From NCBI RefSeq assembly GCF_001500045.1, contig NZ_LQIX01000024.1, positions 1 to 51,708 of the forward strand: a stretch of DNA of 51,708 nucleotides, given 5' to 3'. Below are positions 7,287-16,219 of this stretch, piece after piece; position 1 is the stretch's first letter; every line of letters starts with the position of its first letter. The notes under the pieces were generated by a model. That model was not told the origin of the DNA and did no database searches. It saw nothing but the letters and a program-made list of their open reading frames with translations. The stretch is from Mycobacterium sp. GA-1199. Its GTDB lineage: Bacteria; Actinomycetota; Actinomycetes; Mycobacteriales; Mycobacteriaceae. The position numbers and the translations under genes are program-made.

Positions 7287-8492
7287 TCACTGCCCGTACG
7301 CGGGCGCCGTCTGCAGTTCCGGTCCCGCCGCGGCGAGCAGCGCCGCACGGTCACCGGTCAGCGGGGGATAGATCCGCTCGCCGTTGATGATCCGCTTTGT
7401 GGCCTTGGCCGCCGCGCCGGTGCTCACGACGCGGCGGTCCCAGCCCTCGGTGTACACCGCACCGGCCGCACCGAGGTCGAGCACCGTGACATACCAGGGG
7501 ATCCGCAGCGTCCTCATGGGCAGGCCCAGCAGGTCGCCGATCACGTTGTAGCCCGCGTACCGACCCATCGGCCTGCCGTGTTGACACGACATCACCGACA
7601 TGTGCTCGTCGTCCATCCGCGCGGCAGCCACGTCACCGGCCGCGAACACACCACTCACGCCCTGCACCCGTAGATAGTCGTCGACTGCGACGCGGCCGAA
7701 CCGGTCCAGCGGAACACCCAGCTGACCGGTCAGCGGATGGGCGCGCATACCGGCACACCAGACGACGGTGGCCGCGTCGATCACCTCACCCGTCGACAGC
7801 GTGACGCTGCGCTCACCGACCGCGGTGACGCCCACTCCGGTGATCACCTCGACGCCGTTGTCGCGCAACGCTTTCTCGATGACCGGCCGTGCGGATGCGC
7901 CCATGTCCGAGCCGACGTGTGCATTCCGGTCGACGAGCACCACCCGCGGTGTCGATCGCGGACCGAGAGTGTCCGCCAGCCTCGCGGGCAGTTCGCTGGC
8001 CGTTTCGATGCCCGTGAGGCCGGCGCCGACCACGACGGCCGTCGCCGACGCCGGGTCGCCGGCCCGCATTGAGCGAAGGTGTCTCTGCAGGTTTTGCGCG
8101 GCGTCGTAGGTGTCGACGTCGAACCCGAACTGCGCCAGGCCCGGGATGTCGGGTATGACGACGCGACTACCCACTGCTAGCACGAGGCGGTCGTAACCCA
8201 GGGTCGCTCCGTCGGCTGTGCTCACCGTCGCGGCCGCCGGGTCGATTGTGGTCACCTCGGCGGCCAGGTAGCCGACGCCGACGGGATCGAGCAACTGCGA
8301 CAGCGGGATTCGGCACGGTGTGAGGTCGGCTTCGTAGTTGCGCACCCGGATGTCGTGGTATGGCTTCGGGCTGATGACGGTGACGTCCACCGTGCGGACG
8401 TCGAGTTCGTCGAGGCGGCGCGCTGCGCCGAGCGCGGCCCACAGTCCGGCGAACCCCGACCCGACTACGAGAACACGCGCTGACGTCGGCAT
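7287..8492 (-). CDS. NAD(P)H-dependent FAD oxidoreductase (NDH-2-like pyridine nucleotide-disulfide family)
   Basis: About 401 residues. The FAD Rossmann motif VVGSGFAGLWAALGAA lies at the N-terminus. A second Rossmann VVGAGLTGIETASEL is for NAD(P)H, and FAAGDVAA closes the FAD site. There is no CxxxxC redox disulfide, so it fits the NDH-2/ferredoxin-reductase-like branch rather than a disulfide reductase. The C-terminal part with PWYVTVLDLGAAGAVYTEGW may touch the membrane as in NDH-2 enzymes. I prefer ATG 8492 (MPTSARV); ATG 8534 is an alternative. It is divergent from the TetR gene, with a palindrome between, so it is the likely target of that regulator. Confidence 0.85.
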   Translation of the reverse strand: MPTSARVLVVGSGFAGLWAALGAARRLDELDVRTVDVTVISPKPYHDIRVRNYEADLTPCRIPLSQLLDPVGVGYLAAEVTTIDPAAATVSTADGATLGYDRLVLAVGSRVVIPDIPGLAQFGFDVDTYDAAQNLQRHLRSMRAGDPASATAVVVGAGLTGIETASELPARLADTLGPRSTPRVVLVDRNAHVGSDMGASARPVIEKALRDNGVEVITGVGVTAVGERSVTLSTGEVIDAATVVWCAGMRAHPLTGQLGVPLDRFGRVAVDDYLRVQGVSGVFAAGDVAAARMDDEHMSVMSCQHGRPMGRYAGYNVIGDLLGLPMRTLRIPWYVTVLDLGAAGAVYTEGWDRRVVSTGAAAKATKRIINGERIYPPLTGDRAALLAAAGPELQTAPAYGQ

Positions 8493-8637
8493 CGTCTCAT
8501 CGTCGTGCGTCGACGGGGCGCGAGCAAGCACCATGACGAACTCGCGAACCGTACGCCAGGGTCGTGGTAGCCGGCATCCCGCGACCCTCCGGTACATCTC
8601 GCGAGCTTCACAACGTGCTAACGCCGCCGACGATAAA

Positions 8638-8653
8638 TAAATCGCTTGATTTA
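8638..8653. promoter_or_regulatory. Probable TetR operator (TAAATC-N4-GATTTA)
   Basis: A perfect inverted repeat TAAATC-GCTT-GATTTA in an AT-rich spot of otherwise GC-rich DNA. It lies 13 bp before the TetR start and 145 bp before the divergent flavoprotein start. This is the usual place for a TetR autoregulator to bind. Confidence 0.55.
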
Positions 8654-8665
8654 ACCAGGGCCGGG

Positions 8666-9349
8666 GTGTCTACTGAGTCGGTGACCGCAGCCCGGCCCCT
8701 GAGTGGACACCGATCGGAAGGGACGCGCGAAGTTCTGCTCGCCGCCGCCGAACGTCTTTTCGCCGAACGGGGTATGCACGCCGTGTCCAACCGCCAGATC
8801 AGCGAGGCCGCTTCGCAGGGCAACAACGCCGCGGTCTGCTACCACTTCGGCACCCGCACCGACCTTCTGCGCGCGATCGAGAGCAAGCACCGGGTGCCGA
8901 TCGAACAGTTGCGCGCCAGGATGCTGGCCGAGATCGGCGCGTCCGCGGACCTGCGGGACTGGGTCGACTGCCTGGTGCGGCCGCTGACCGAACACCTCGA
9001 CCAGCTCGGCAACCCGAGTTGGTACGCGCGGTTCGCCGCGCAGGCCATGGCCGATCCGAGCTACCGAGAGGTCGTCACCAAGGACGCTTTGTCGTCTCCG
9101 CATCTGGTGCAGGTGATCGACGGCATCACGGGATGCCTTGCCGAACTGCCGAAGCGAGTCCGCTTCGAGCGGATCGTGATGGCGCGCAACCTGCTGATGC
9201 ATACCTGCGCCGAACACGAGGGGGCGCTGGCGCACCACGGTCGGCTTGCGCGGTCGCCCTGGAGGCAGGCCGCCGAGGGCCTCACCGACGCGATCACCGG
9301 GCTATGGCAGGCGCCGGTCCGTCGAACCGCTTCGAGGAACTCGCAGTGA
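8666..9349 (+). CDS. TetR-family transcriptional regulator
   Basis: About 227 residues. The TetR N-terminal domain is clear: TREVLLAAAERLFAERGMHAVSNRQISEAASQGNNAAVCYHFGTRTDLLRAI, with the HTH in the middle and the FGTRTDLL turn. The remaining ~150 residues are all-helical with a ligand-binding/dimer domain (RDWVDCLVRPLTEHLDQL...). The start is GTG 8666 or GTG 8681; the ATG-like frame further upstream crosses the palindromic operator and is unlikely. Likely represses itself and the divergent FAD oxidoreductase. The CrtC-like gene follows in the same direction 33 bp later and may be co-transcribed. Ligand unknown. Confidence 0.9.
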   Translation: MSTESVTAARPLSGHRSEGTREVLLAAAERLFAERGMHAVSNRQISEAASQGNNAAVCYHFGTRTDLLRAIESKHRVPIEQLRARMLAEIGASADLRDWVDCLVRPLTEHLDQLGNPSWYARFAAQAMADPSYREVVTKDALSSPHLVQVIDGITGCLAELPKRVRFERIVMARNLLMHTCAEHEGALAHHGRLARSPWRQAAEGLTDAITGLWQAPVRRTASRNSQ

Positions 9350-9382
9350 GCACACGGCCGTGACCTACGTGGATTGAGTGCC

Positions 9383-10294
9383 ATGACAACCGACGCGATC
9401 ACCGCGGCCGATGAGGTCTTCCACTCCGCCACCGACGATCCGCACTGGAACGAGAGCGGATGGTTCAACTTCGCGATCCCCGAGCGCGACATCAACGGAT
9501 TCGTGTACTACTTCCACGACGTCCGCGCCGGGACCAGCGGAGGTGGGCCCGCGATCTGGGACCCCGGTGGCGAGCAGACCTACGACTGCCTGTTCTACGA
9601 CTGGCGCTGGATCCAACCGCCGACCGGAGCGTTGGATTTCACCGACTTCCGGCTCCCGAACTCGTTGCGTCACAGGGTCGTCGAACCGATGCACCGCTAC
9701 CGGCTGTCCTACTCGGAACTGGGACTCGACCTCGACCTCGAGTGGACGTCGCTGATGGCGCCGCACATCCTCGGCGACGCATCCCCGCAGCACTGCCACT
9801 TCGACCAACCGGGCCGCATGCGGGGCACGGCGATGCTGAACGGCGAGCGGTTCGACATCGACTGCTTCTCGATGCGCGACCGCACCTGGGGCCCGCACCG
9901 CCCTGGTGCCCGCCGCTCCGGTGACTATCTGTGGGCCATCGCCGACGCCGAGTCCAGCTGGCATGCCATCACGATGGCGACCCGGTCCGGTGTCGACCGC
10001 GTGATCGGTGGGTATCTGCTGCGCGACGGAACGGTGGGGGAACTCGTGACCGGCGAGCGCCGCGTGCTCGACCGCCGCGCGGGCGCTCCCGTGCGGGTGG
10101 TGCTCGACGCAGAAGACGACCGCGGTCGGGCCCTGCACGCCGAAGGCGATGTGCGCACCGCGTTGCGCTGGCTCGGCTGGCCGGGACGGATGACGTTCTG
10201 GACGCTGACCGATTGGCGATGGGACGGCCGGCAGGGGTGGGGCGAGGATCAGGAGTTCTTCGCTCGCGAGCAGGTGCGGGCCCTGATGCGTTAG
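9383..10294 (+). CDS. CrtC/AttH-like (lipocalin-type) conserved protein
   Basis: 303 residues rich in W, H, Y and acidic residues in a beta-strand pattern (NESGWFNFAIPERDINGFVYYF, CLFYDWRWIQP, FDIDCFSMRDRTWGPHRPG, SGDYLWAIADAESSWHAI). This recalls the two-barrel lipocalin fold of hydroxyneurosporene hydratase (CrtC) and AttH relatives. The DRTWG motif is a hallmark of that superfamily. Start ATG 9383. Role unknown; CrtC hydrates isoprenoid double bonds, and a terpene/steroid hydratase or lipid-binding role is inference only. Its stop overlaps the stop of the convergent kinase-like gene by 4 bp. Confidence 0.62.
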   Translation: MTTDAITAADEVFHSATDDPHWNESGWFNFAIPERDINGFVYYFHDVRAGTSGGGPAIWDPGGEQTYDCLFYDWRWIQPPTGALDFTDFRLPNSLRHRVVEPMHRYRLSYSELGLDLDLEWTSLMAPHILGDASPQHCHFDQPGRMRGTAMLNGERFDIDCFSMRDRTWGPHRPGARRSGDYLWAIADAESSWHAITMATRSGVDRVIGGYLLRDGTVGELVTGERRVLDRRAGAPVRVVLDAEDDRGRALHAEGDVRTALRWLGWPGRMTFWTLTDWRWDGRQGWGEDQEFFAREQVRALMR

Positions 10295-11571
10295 AGCGCA
10301 CCAAGTTTCGTCACACCACCACGCGTCTGCCACAGGTTCAGCACATTGATCAGCATCTGCAACGGCGCGCGCACACTCTCGTCGGACCGGATACGCGGAT
10401 CGGTGCGGGTGGTGTGCGGGCCGGCATCGGGAAGCCGCTTGCGGATCAACGCCGGGACGTCGAGTAGCCAGGTGACACCCATCAACGTCGCGTACAGGAC
10501 AAGGCATCGCTGTACCGCGGCGGGGTCGAGCGTCGGTCCACCGCTGGCGAGCACCTCCTTGCAGAACATCTCGAGAAGTTCGTCGAGATGGTGGTCCCAC
10601 AACGATGTCTCGGCTCCCGACAGGGATCCCCAGACGGCCATCGACACGTTCATCCGGCTGACGCAGCCCCAGTCCATCAGCCCGCAGCGCAACTCTCCGT
10701 CGTCGTCGCACCAGAACCAGGCGTTGTCGACGTTGGCGTTCCAGTGGCACAGCGCGAGGTAGTCGGGGTCGACGCTCAGCTGCTGCCACACCTCCCCTTC
10801 GCGCCTCATCAACTCCGTTGCCTCCGTGGTGATCTGAGACAGGAATGACGACGACCGCACGTTGGGCGCGAACAGACCCCGGTGATGCTCGACGAATTCG
10901 GCGAGCCGGCGTAGGCGGCGCTCGAGTTGACCGGCGGTATACGCCGGCGGTTGGCCCACCGTCGCCGCCCGCAGGTCCACCGGAAACTGTGCGAGCAGAT
11001 CGGCGGGCAGCAGGCCCGACCGCTCGGTTCCCGCGAGCCGGGCCACCGCGGTCAACAACGCCCGATAATGTGCTGCCTGTTCGGGCATCTCGTAGTCCAG
11101 GCACTTGTGGTACTGCGGTTCGATCGCGCCGGTGCCGAACTCGATCCGCTCGCTGATCATCAACCCGGTGCCGGTTTCACGGTGGAAGTCGGCGAACACG
11201 GTGGCCGGTACGGCGATCGGAAAGCCCGGGGCGCGGGTGAGCGCAGCGAACCGGGTTTCGGACTCCATCTGGGTGCGACCGATATCGCGCACCGCGTCGT
11301 CGAAGTCGCGGGAGAACTTCACGAACAAGTCGGTGTGCGTGTCGGGATGCTCGCGCGCGTAACGCACGCTCAGCAGGGCCTTGCGTCCGGTGCTGCCGCC
11401 GGACACCTCCTCGAAGCGGTCGATCGCGACCACCTCGTTGTCGTCGGGCAGCGCACCATAGGCGCGGAACGCCTCGGTGAGAAAGCCGGTTCCGGCCGCC
11501 CGCAGCGAGTCGGGATGGGTGGGGAACGCGAGTCCGGTCGCGTCGCCGCGCACCCAGTCGATCTTCACCAT
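10291..11571 (-). CDS. Phosphotransferase-fold protein (APH/choline-kinase-like) with altered catalytic loop
   Basis: 426 residues of the aminoglycoside/ecdysteroid kinase-like fold. The N-lobe has a glycine-rich FEEVSGGSTGRKALLSVRY and the ATP lysine in LFVKFSR. In the catalytic loop, where kinases read HxDxHxxN, this protein reads LCHWNANVDNAWF: the usual catalytic Asp is Asn. The metal-binding segment is LMDWGCV, keeping the Asp. It may be a specialised small-molecule kinase or a pseudokinase that binds a CoA or lipid substrate. The start overlaps the SDR stop by 7 bp, placing it at the end of the leftward chain 15663 to 10291 (crotonase, CoA-transferase, SDR, this). Confidence 0.75.
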   Translation of the reverse strand: MVKIDWVRGDATGLAFPTHPDSLRAAGTGFLTEAFRAYGALPDDNEVVAIDRFEEVSGGSTGRKALLSVRYAREHPDTHTDLFVKFSRDFDDAVRDIGRTQMESETRFAALTRAPGFPIAVPATVFADFHRETGTGLMISERIEFGTGAIEPQYHKCLDYEMPEQAAHYRALLTAVARLAGTERSGLLPADLLAQFPVDLRAATVGQPPAYTAGQLERRLRRLAEFVEHHRGLFAPNVRSSSFLSQITTEATELMRREGEVWQQLSVDPDYLALCHWNANVDNAWFWCDDDGELRCGLMDWGCVSRMNVSMAVWGSLSGAETSLWDHHLDELLEMFCKEVLASGGPTLDPAAVQRCLVLYATLMGVTWLLDVPALIRKRLPDAGPHTTRTDPRIRSDESVRAPLQMLINVLNLWQTRGGVTKLGAL

Positions 11572-12326
11572 GTCTGTTCCGCCGCGCGAACGAGGATCTC
11601 GTTCACCGCGACGTGCCGGTCGCGTGTCACCATGTACCTCACGGCATCCGCGACGTCCTCGGGCCTCAGTTTGACCATCCCGGCTGTCCTGGTTTGTTGA
11701 GCCGTAAGCGCCTGCGGGTCAAGGTGATCGAAGATCTCGGTCGCAACGGTGCCCGGTTCGACGATTCCCACGCGGACGCGGTTGCCGATGAGTTCCTGGC
11801 GGATGCCCTCGCTGAACGCGTTGACGCCGAACTTGGTCAGCGAGTAGACGGCGGTTCCCGGCCGCGCCACCCGCCCACCCGTGGAGCTGATCGTGACCAC
11901 GTCGGCGACGCCGCGGACAGAATCGCAGGCCGCGGCGATCAGATGGGGGAGCGCCGCACGCGTGGTGTACAGGACGCCTCGAATGTTGACCGACACCAGG
12001 GCGTCCCAGTCGGCCAGCGCCGCTTCGGCAGCGACACCCATCCGCAGCAAACCGGCGTTGTTGATCAACGTGTCGAGGCGCCCCCACTCGTCGACGGTCG
12101 TCGCCACCGCGCCCGCCACCTGATCGGCATCGGTCACATCGGCGGGCACCACCAGTGCCCTGCCTCCAGCCTCCTCGATCTCCCCGGCGACCGCCCTCAA
12201 GCGCTCAGAGCGCCGCGCCAGCAACGCGATCGACGCGCCCTCGACGGCCAGCGCACGCGCGGTTGCCGCACCGATCCCACTACTGGCGCCCGTCACCAAC
12301 GCCACCGTCCCGGCCAACGCGGTCAT
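11565..12326 (-). CDS. Short-chain dehydrogenase/reductase
   Basis: 253 residues, classical SDR. TGASSGIG near residue 14, LLARRSERL (basic after strand 2, suggesting NADP), VPADVTD, NNAG, ISSTGG with the catalytic Ser, and YSLTK for Tyr/Lys. The length and VEPGTVATEIFDH C-terminal pattern fit NADP-dependent alcohol/3-hydroxy dehydrogenases of the YdfG/serdh-like group. It overlaps the CoA-transferase gene by 4 bp upstream and the kinase-like gene by 7 bp downstream, so all are translated from one message. Likely oxidises or reduces a hydroxyl/ketone on the CoA thioester handled by its neighbours. Confidence 0.9.
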   Translation of the reverse strand: MTALAGTVALVTGASSGIGAATARALAVEGASIALLARRSERLRAVAGEIEEAGGRALVVPADVTDADQVAGAVATTVDEWGRLDTLINNAGLLRMGVAAEAALADWDALVSVNIRGVLYTTRAALPHLIAAACDSVRGVADVVTISSTGGRVARPGTAVYSLTKFGVNAFSEGIRQELIGNRVRVGIVEPGTVATEIFDHLDPQALTAQQTRTAGMVKLRPEDVADAVRYMVTRDRHVAVNEILVRAAEQTW

Positions 12327-14686
12327 CTGTTCCTTCTTTCCGTCTGCCCGAGGATGTCACCGAGCACATAGTCGTTGTGTTCGCCCAGAATCGGTGCTCC
12401 ACGCTCGATGCGGGCGGAACGAGTCATCACCCACGACGGCCCCAGAACCGGTCGCTGCCCCTCGAGCCGGTCCGACACGAACCGATACGTGCCGCGCTCC
12501 CAGAGCATTTCGTCACCGATGACGTCGGTGGCCGTTGCACTCTTGACCGCGGGCACGCCGACAGAACGCAACCGACGCGCGAGGTCGGCAGCGTCATGAT
12601 GGCGGGTCAACGCGCTCAGCTCGGCATCCAGGGCCGCCGCGTTGGATTGCCGCGCATTCACCGTCGGGTAACGGGCGGCGAGCGCACCGGCGCCGAGCGC
12701 GCCGCACATACGGTTCCAGGCGTCGTCGTCCGCGACGGCGAGGGCGATCCAGTCACCGCCCGCGCAGGGGTAGCAGCCGTGCGGCGCCATGTCGGGGTGG
12801 CGGTTGCCGTCGGGCCCCAGCAGCATGCCGGTCAGGTTCTGCTCGAACAGGCAGTCGCCCACCATCGATGAGAGCACCTCGACGGCCGAGACGTCGACGA
12901 ATTGGCCCTGCCCGGTGCGCTCCCGGTGCAGTAGCGCCGCCACGGCGGACATCGCCGCGGCCGCACCCACGGTGGAATCGCCGTAGCGCATGCTCGCCCC
13001 GAGCGGAGGGCCGCCCGGATAGCCGACCAGCGAGGCGAGGCCCGCCAGGGCGGCGAAACACGGCGCGTAGCCGGTCTGGTGGCCCAGCGGCCCGTCGTTA
13101 CCCCACATCTTGACCGACACCGAGATGATGTCCGGTTTGAGCGCGGTCAGGTCCCGGTATCCGAGGCCTTGGCGTTCCATGGCGCCGGGCCGCAGGTTGT
13201 TGAGCACGATGTCGCTGTGAGAAATCAATGCCAACAGGGCATCCTGGCCCCGGGGAGTCTTGATGTCGAGGTCGACGCTGAGGATCTCGGGGTTGATGCT
13301 CAGGAAATAGGGGGCGTGGTTGATGTCGGTGCCGCCGTAGGCGCGCATCTCCTCGGGAGTGGCCGAGCACTCGACCTTGATCACCTCGGCGCCGAGGAAG
13401 GCCAGCAACTTGCCGGCGTAGGGTCCCGCCCACACCTTGGTCAGCTCGACGACGCGTACACCTTGCAGCGGACCACCCCGCGAATCATTCGGGGTCTTGA
13501 GTTGAGGGTTGCGCACCGCGGGCGGGGTGTGCGGGCGCGAGAGTTCGGCCAGGATCTCGTCGGTGTGCTGGCCGAGCCCGGGTGCGGGTCGAGCGATGCG
13601 GGCCGGCGTCGCGCTCAGTCGGTAACCCACGGTGGGGTAGGCGCTTGTGCCCAGTGCGGGATGGTTGACCTCACAGAAGAATTCCCGGTGCCGGTACTGC
13701 GGTGAACGCAGGAGTTCGGCCGCGCCGTTGACCGGTACCAAGGGAACGCCGAGTCCCTGCGCGGATTCCGCAGTGTCCGCACCCGGCCGGTTGCGCATCC
13801 AGTCGGCGAAGCCGCGCCGGAAGTCGGCGACTTTCTGGGGTGTGACGCCGAATTCCAGCCAGTCGTCCTCGAATTCGTCGAGCCACGCCGGGGTACCCAT
13901 CAGCGTTTTGAGCCCCAGCCAGTGCGCGCGGTTGGTCATGTAGAGGTAGACGAAGCCGTCGCTCGAGTCGAAGAACGTCGCGGGTCCGGCCTGGTCGTAG
14001 TCGTCGCGGCGATTCTGCGGCGCGATCTCCCCGGTGATGAATCGGCCCAGGATGCAATCGGCTCGGGAAACCATGACGGCCTGCGCTGACACGTCGATGT
14101 ATTCGCCCCGCCCGGTGTGCATGCGGTCGAACAGCGCCGACATCACACACAGGGCGGCATCGAGGGCGCCCTCGTAGTCGGTGAGGAACCGGCCGGGTCC
14201 CTTCAACGGCGGCCGGTCCGGGTCGGCGTGGCTGGGAGTATGGTAGCCCCACCCGCTGGCGTGAAAGACGTTCAGCCCCACCGCGTTGTCGAGTGCGGTC
14301 GGTGCGGTGCGGCCGAATGGCGTGACGGCGCAGAACACCACGTGGGGATGACGACGGGCGACCTCGGCCGCTGTCAGTCCGTGCTCGGCGGCCCAGGTTG
14401 CGCTGTGGTCGTCGATCACCGCGTCGGCGGTGGCGATCAGCTCATGTGTTGCGGCGGCGTCGAATTCGACGGATCGCTTGCTGGTGTTGAGGTAGGCGAA
14501 CAGCGCGCTGCGCTCGGGACCGTCATCGCCACCGATGAGGGGGGCCATGGCCCGGGTGGGACTGCCCCACCCGGGCCGTTCGACTTTGATGACGTCGGCG
14601 CCCAGATCGGCGAGCAGCTTGCCGCAGTACTCACCGGCGACCCGCTCGGCCACTTCGACGATCCGGAAGCCGGTCAGCGCCGACAT
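12323..14686 (-). CDS. Fused double class III (CaiB/BaiF-type) CoA-transferase
   Basis: 787 residues, about twice the usual ~400, with two tandem CoA-transferase family III domains. Each has its own start-like motif: residues ~1-390 begin LTGFRIVEVAERVAGEYCGKLLADLGADVIKVE, and ~405-787 begin GVRVVELTKVWAGPYAGKLLAFLGAEVIKVE. Each also has the TG(R/Q)G(E/Q)-DVS signature downstream of an Asp (DYEGALDAALCVMSAL and YGDSTVGAAAAMSAV). Family III enzymes normally form an interlocked dimer; here both halves are one chain. I start at ATG 14686 (MSALTGF), 5 bp after the crotonase stop. It moves CoA between carboxylic acids, activating a substrate without ATP. Confidence 0.9.
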   Translation of the reverse strand: MSALTGFRIVEVAERVAGEYCGKLLADLGADVIKVERPGWGSPTRAMAPLIGGDDGPERSALFAYLNTSKRSVEFDAAATHELIATADAVIDDHSATWAAEHGLTAAEVARRHPHVVFCAVTPFGRTAPTALDNAVGLNVFHASGWGYHTPSHADPDRPPLKGPGRFLTDYEGALDAALCVMSALFDRMHTGRGEYIDVSAQAVMVSRADCILGRFITGEIAPQNRRDDYDQAGPATFFDSSDGFVYLYMTNRAHWLGLKTLMGTPAWLDEFEDDWLEFGVTPQKVADFRRGFADWMRNRPGADTAESAQGLGVPLVPVNGAAELLRSPQYRHREFFCEVNHPALGTSAYPTVGYRLSATPARIARPAPGLGQHTDEILAELSRPHTPPAVRNPQLKTPNDSRGGPLQGVRVVELTKVWAGPYAGKLLAFLGAEVIKVECSATPEEMRAYGGTDINHAPYFLSINPEILSVDLDIKTPRGQDALLALISHSDIVLNNLRPGAMERQGLGYRDLTALKPDIISVSVKMWGNDGPLGHQTGYAPCFAALAGLASLVGYPGGPPLGASMRYGDSTVGAAAAMSAVAALLHRERTGQGQFVDVSAVEVLSSMVGDCLFEQNLTGMLLGPDGNRHPDMAPHGCYPCAGGDWIALAVADDDAWNRMCGALGAGALAARYPTVNARQSNAAALDAELSALTRHHDAADLARRLRSVGVPAVKSATATDVIGDEMLWERGTYRFVSDRLEGQRPVLGPSWVMTRSARIERGAPILGEHNDYVLGDILGQTERRNR

Positions 14687-14691
14687 GCCGG

Positions 14692-15663
14692 TCAGGGCTT
14701 GTTGCGTCCCGACCGGCTCAGCCGCCACTCCGGTGGGAAGTTCATGTCGTTGTCCTTGACCACGTTGTTGAGCCCCTTATCGAAGGTGCCCTCGGTAAGA
14801 TCGACATCGTTGCGCTGGTCGTTCTGGATCAGCGGCAGCATCCCCTCGACCATGCCGGTCAACAGGCTGCCGAAGTACTCGCCCTTGTGCTGCTTGTACA
14901 ACTCGAGGAAGGTCTTCTGCACCGCGACCGTGTCGGTCGGACGCGACTTCGAGCAGGCGAGCGCGTACTTCTCGGTCTCGGCTTCCAACTGGTCCCTGGG
15001 CACGACGCTGTTGAGGAAGCCGCACTCGTACATCTCTTTCGCGCTGAACGGCCGGCCGGTGAACAACATCTCGGAGAACTTGCGCAAGCCCATCGTCTCG
15101 GCCCACCACCACAACCGCGGGCCCCAGCCGACGTAACGGAACGCCGGATGGCCGAAGAGCGCGTCGTCGGAGGAGACCACGAGATCGGCGTCGCCCGCCT
15201 GATAGAAATGCCAGCCGTAGCAATACCCCTTCGCTTCGATGATGCTGACCTTGCGAAGTTCCTGCAGCGGCCGGTTGCCGGCACGCGCCTTGGCGTAGAA
15301 GTCGGTCACCGTCGACAGGTAGCGATACGAGCCGCCGGGCGGGTACTTGACGTCGTCGTCGTTGATCGCGAGTTCGTGCAGCAGCGGCATGCCCGGGTTC
15401 TCGAGCATGTCCCGCTGTTCGGGGAGATCGCCGCCGCTACCGAAATCCTCTCCCTCACCGCGGATCACGACGACCTTGACGTCGTCGTCGACGTTGCACT
15501 TGTGGATCATGTCGGCGTAGAGCTGGCGCATGCCCATCGTCGTAGAGTTCTGCGCCTCAGGCCGGTTGAACGTGATGTAAGCGATCCGGTTCTTCCGGTC
15601 CTTCTCGAACCGGATGTGCTGCTCGGCTTCGCGCTTCATCTCTTCGTAGTCGTACTCTGGCAT
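14692..15663 (-). CDS. Crotonase-superfamily protein (enoyl-CoA hydratase/isomerase-like), long form
   Basis: 323 residues, longer than the usual ~260 because of an insertion around residues 80-130. ITFNRPEAQNS, VVVIRGEGEDFGSGGD (oxyanion region) and EAKGYCYGWHFYQAGDADLVVSSDDALFGHPAFR mark the crotonase fold. Aligned by eye with rat enoyl-CoA hydratase, Glu144 is Tyr and Glu164 is Ala, so ordinary hydration is unlikely. Start ATG 15663 has GGAGGA 7-12 nt upstream; a longer frame starting MEEAT is not needed. It heads the leftward transcript with the CoA-transferase, SDR and kinase-like genes. It may be an isomerase, hydrolase or C-C bond-cleaving member. Confidence 0.85.
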   Translation of the reverse strand: MPEYDYEEMKREAEQHIRFEKDRKNRIAYITFNRPEAQNSTTMGMRQLYADMIHKCNVDDDVKVVVIRGEGEDFGSGGDLPEQRDMLENPGMPLLHELAINDDDVKYPPGGSYRYLSTVTDFYAKARAGNRPLQELRKVSIIEAKGYCYGWHFYQAGDADLVVSSDDALFGHPAFRYVGWGPRLWWWAETMGLRKFSEMLFTGRPFSAKEMYECGFLNSVVPRDQLEAETEKYALACSKSRPTDTVAVQKTFLELYKQHKGEYFGSLLTGMVEGMLPLIQNDQRNDVDLTEGTFDKGLNNVVKDNDMNFPPEWRLSRSGRNKP

Positions 15664-15786
15664 GGTCGCTTCCTCCACTTTGTGTCATCTCCAGTAGGCG
15701 GCCCGGTAGCCGGGCAGCTGAAGCCTCCGACGCGATCGAATTCGTCAGCGGCGAAGACTCTGATCGTTATGCGTATCGCTCGTCCG

Positions 15787-16132
15787 TCAAACCACCACGG
15801 CAGGCATCGAGTGCCATCCACGCACGGGGACGTCGGGCTGAGCTCGGCATCGGTGAGGTCGACGTGCCAGTCCGGCAATCGTTGAAGGATCTCGTCGAGC
15901 GCGATGCGTCCTTCCAGTCGTGCGAGCGCGTCGCCGAGGGCGGACGTTGTGGATCGGCGTAGCGGCTCGGAGCATAGAAGTCGTGCTCGGCGTTGGAGTA
16001 CAGCGGCGCTTGCTCGCGGATCCGCGAGAACATCGGATGGGGGTCGCGGTTGGGGTCGGCGTCGTAGGGGTCATAGTGCACGCCAGCCTTCTTGACGGCG
16101 CTGTCCCGGCCTTCGTCAGCGCTCACCGTCAT
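15787..16132 (-). pseudogene. Cytochrome P450 remnant (internal deletion plus frameshifts)
   Basis: From ATG 16132 the frame reads as a mycobacterial P450 N-terminus: GVHYDPYDADPNRDPHPMFSRI, then EQAPLYSNAEHDFYAPSRYAD, about 60 residues. Immediately after, a second frame reads LGDALARLEGRIALDEILQR and LPDWHVDLTDAELSPTS, the segment that follows the haem-cysteine loop in P450s. A third frame then gives VRGWHSMPAVVV, the usual C-terminal end. So roughly 300-330 codons, including the I-helix, ExxR and the haem Cys, have been lost and two frame changes occurred. It cannot make a P450. It lies upstream of the crotonase chain and may once have belonged to that pathway. Confidence 0.82.
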
Positions 16133-16219
16133 CTGCGTTCCGCCTTCCACCGGACCTCACTTGAGAGCAGTGCCGTGACATGCCACCGGCTCGTGGACAG
16201 TCTGTCAGCGCACGCCCGC

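Noticed and set aside
9365..11104. 579-codon minus-strand frame over the CrtC-like and kinase-like genes
   Set aside because: Arg/Pro-rich shadow frame that crosses two convergent genes with recognised folds.
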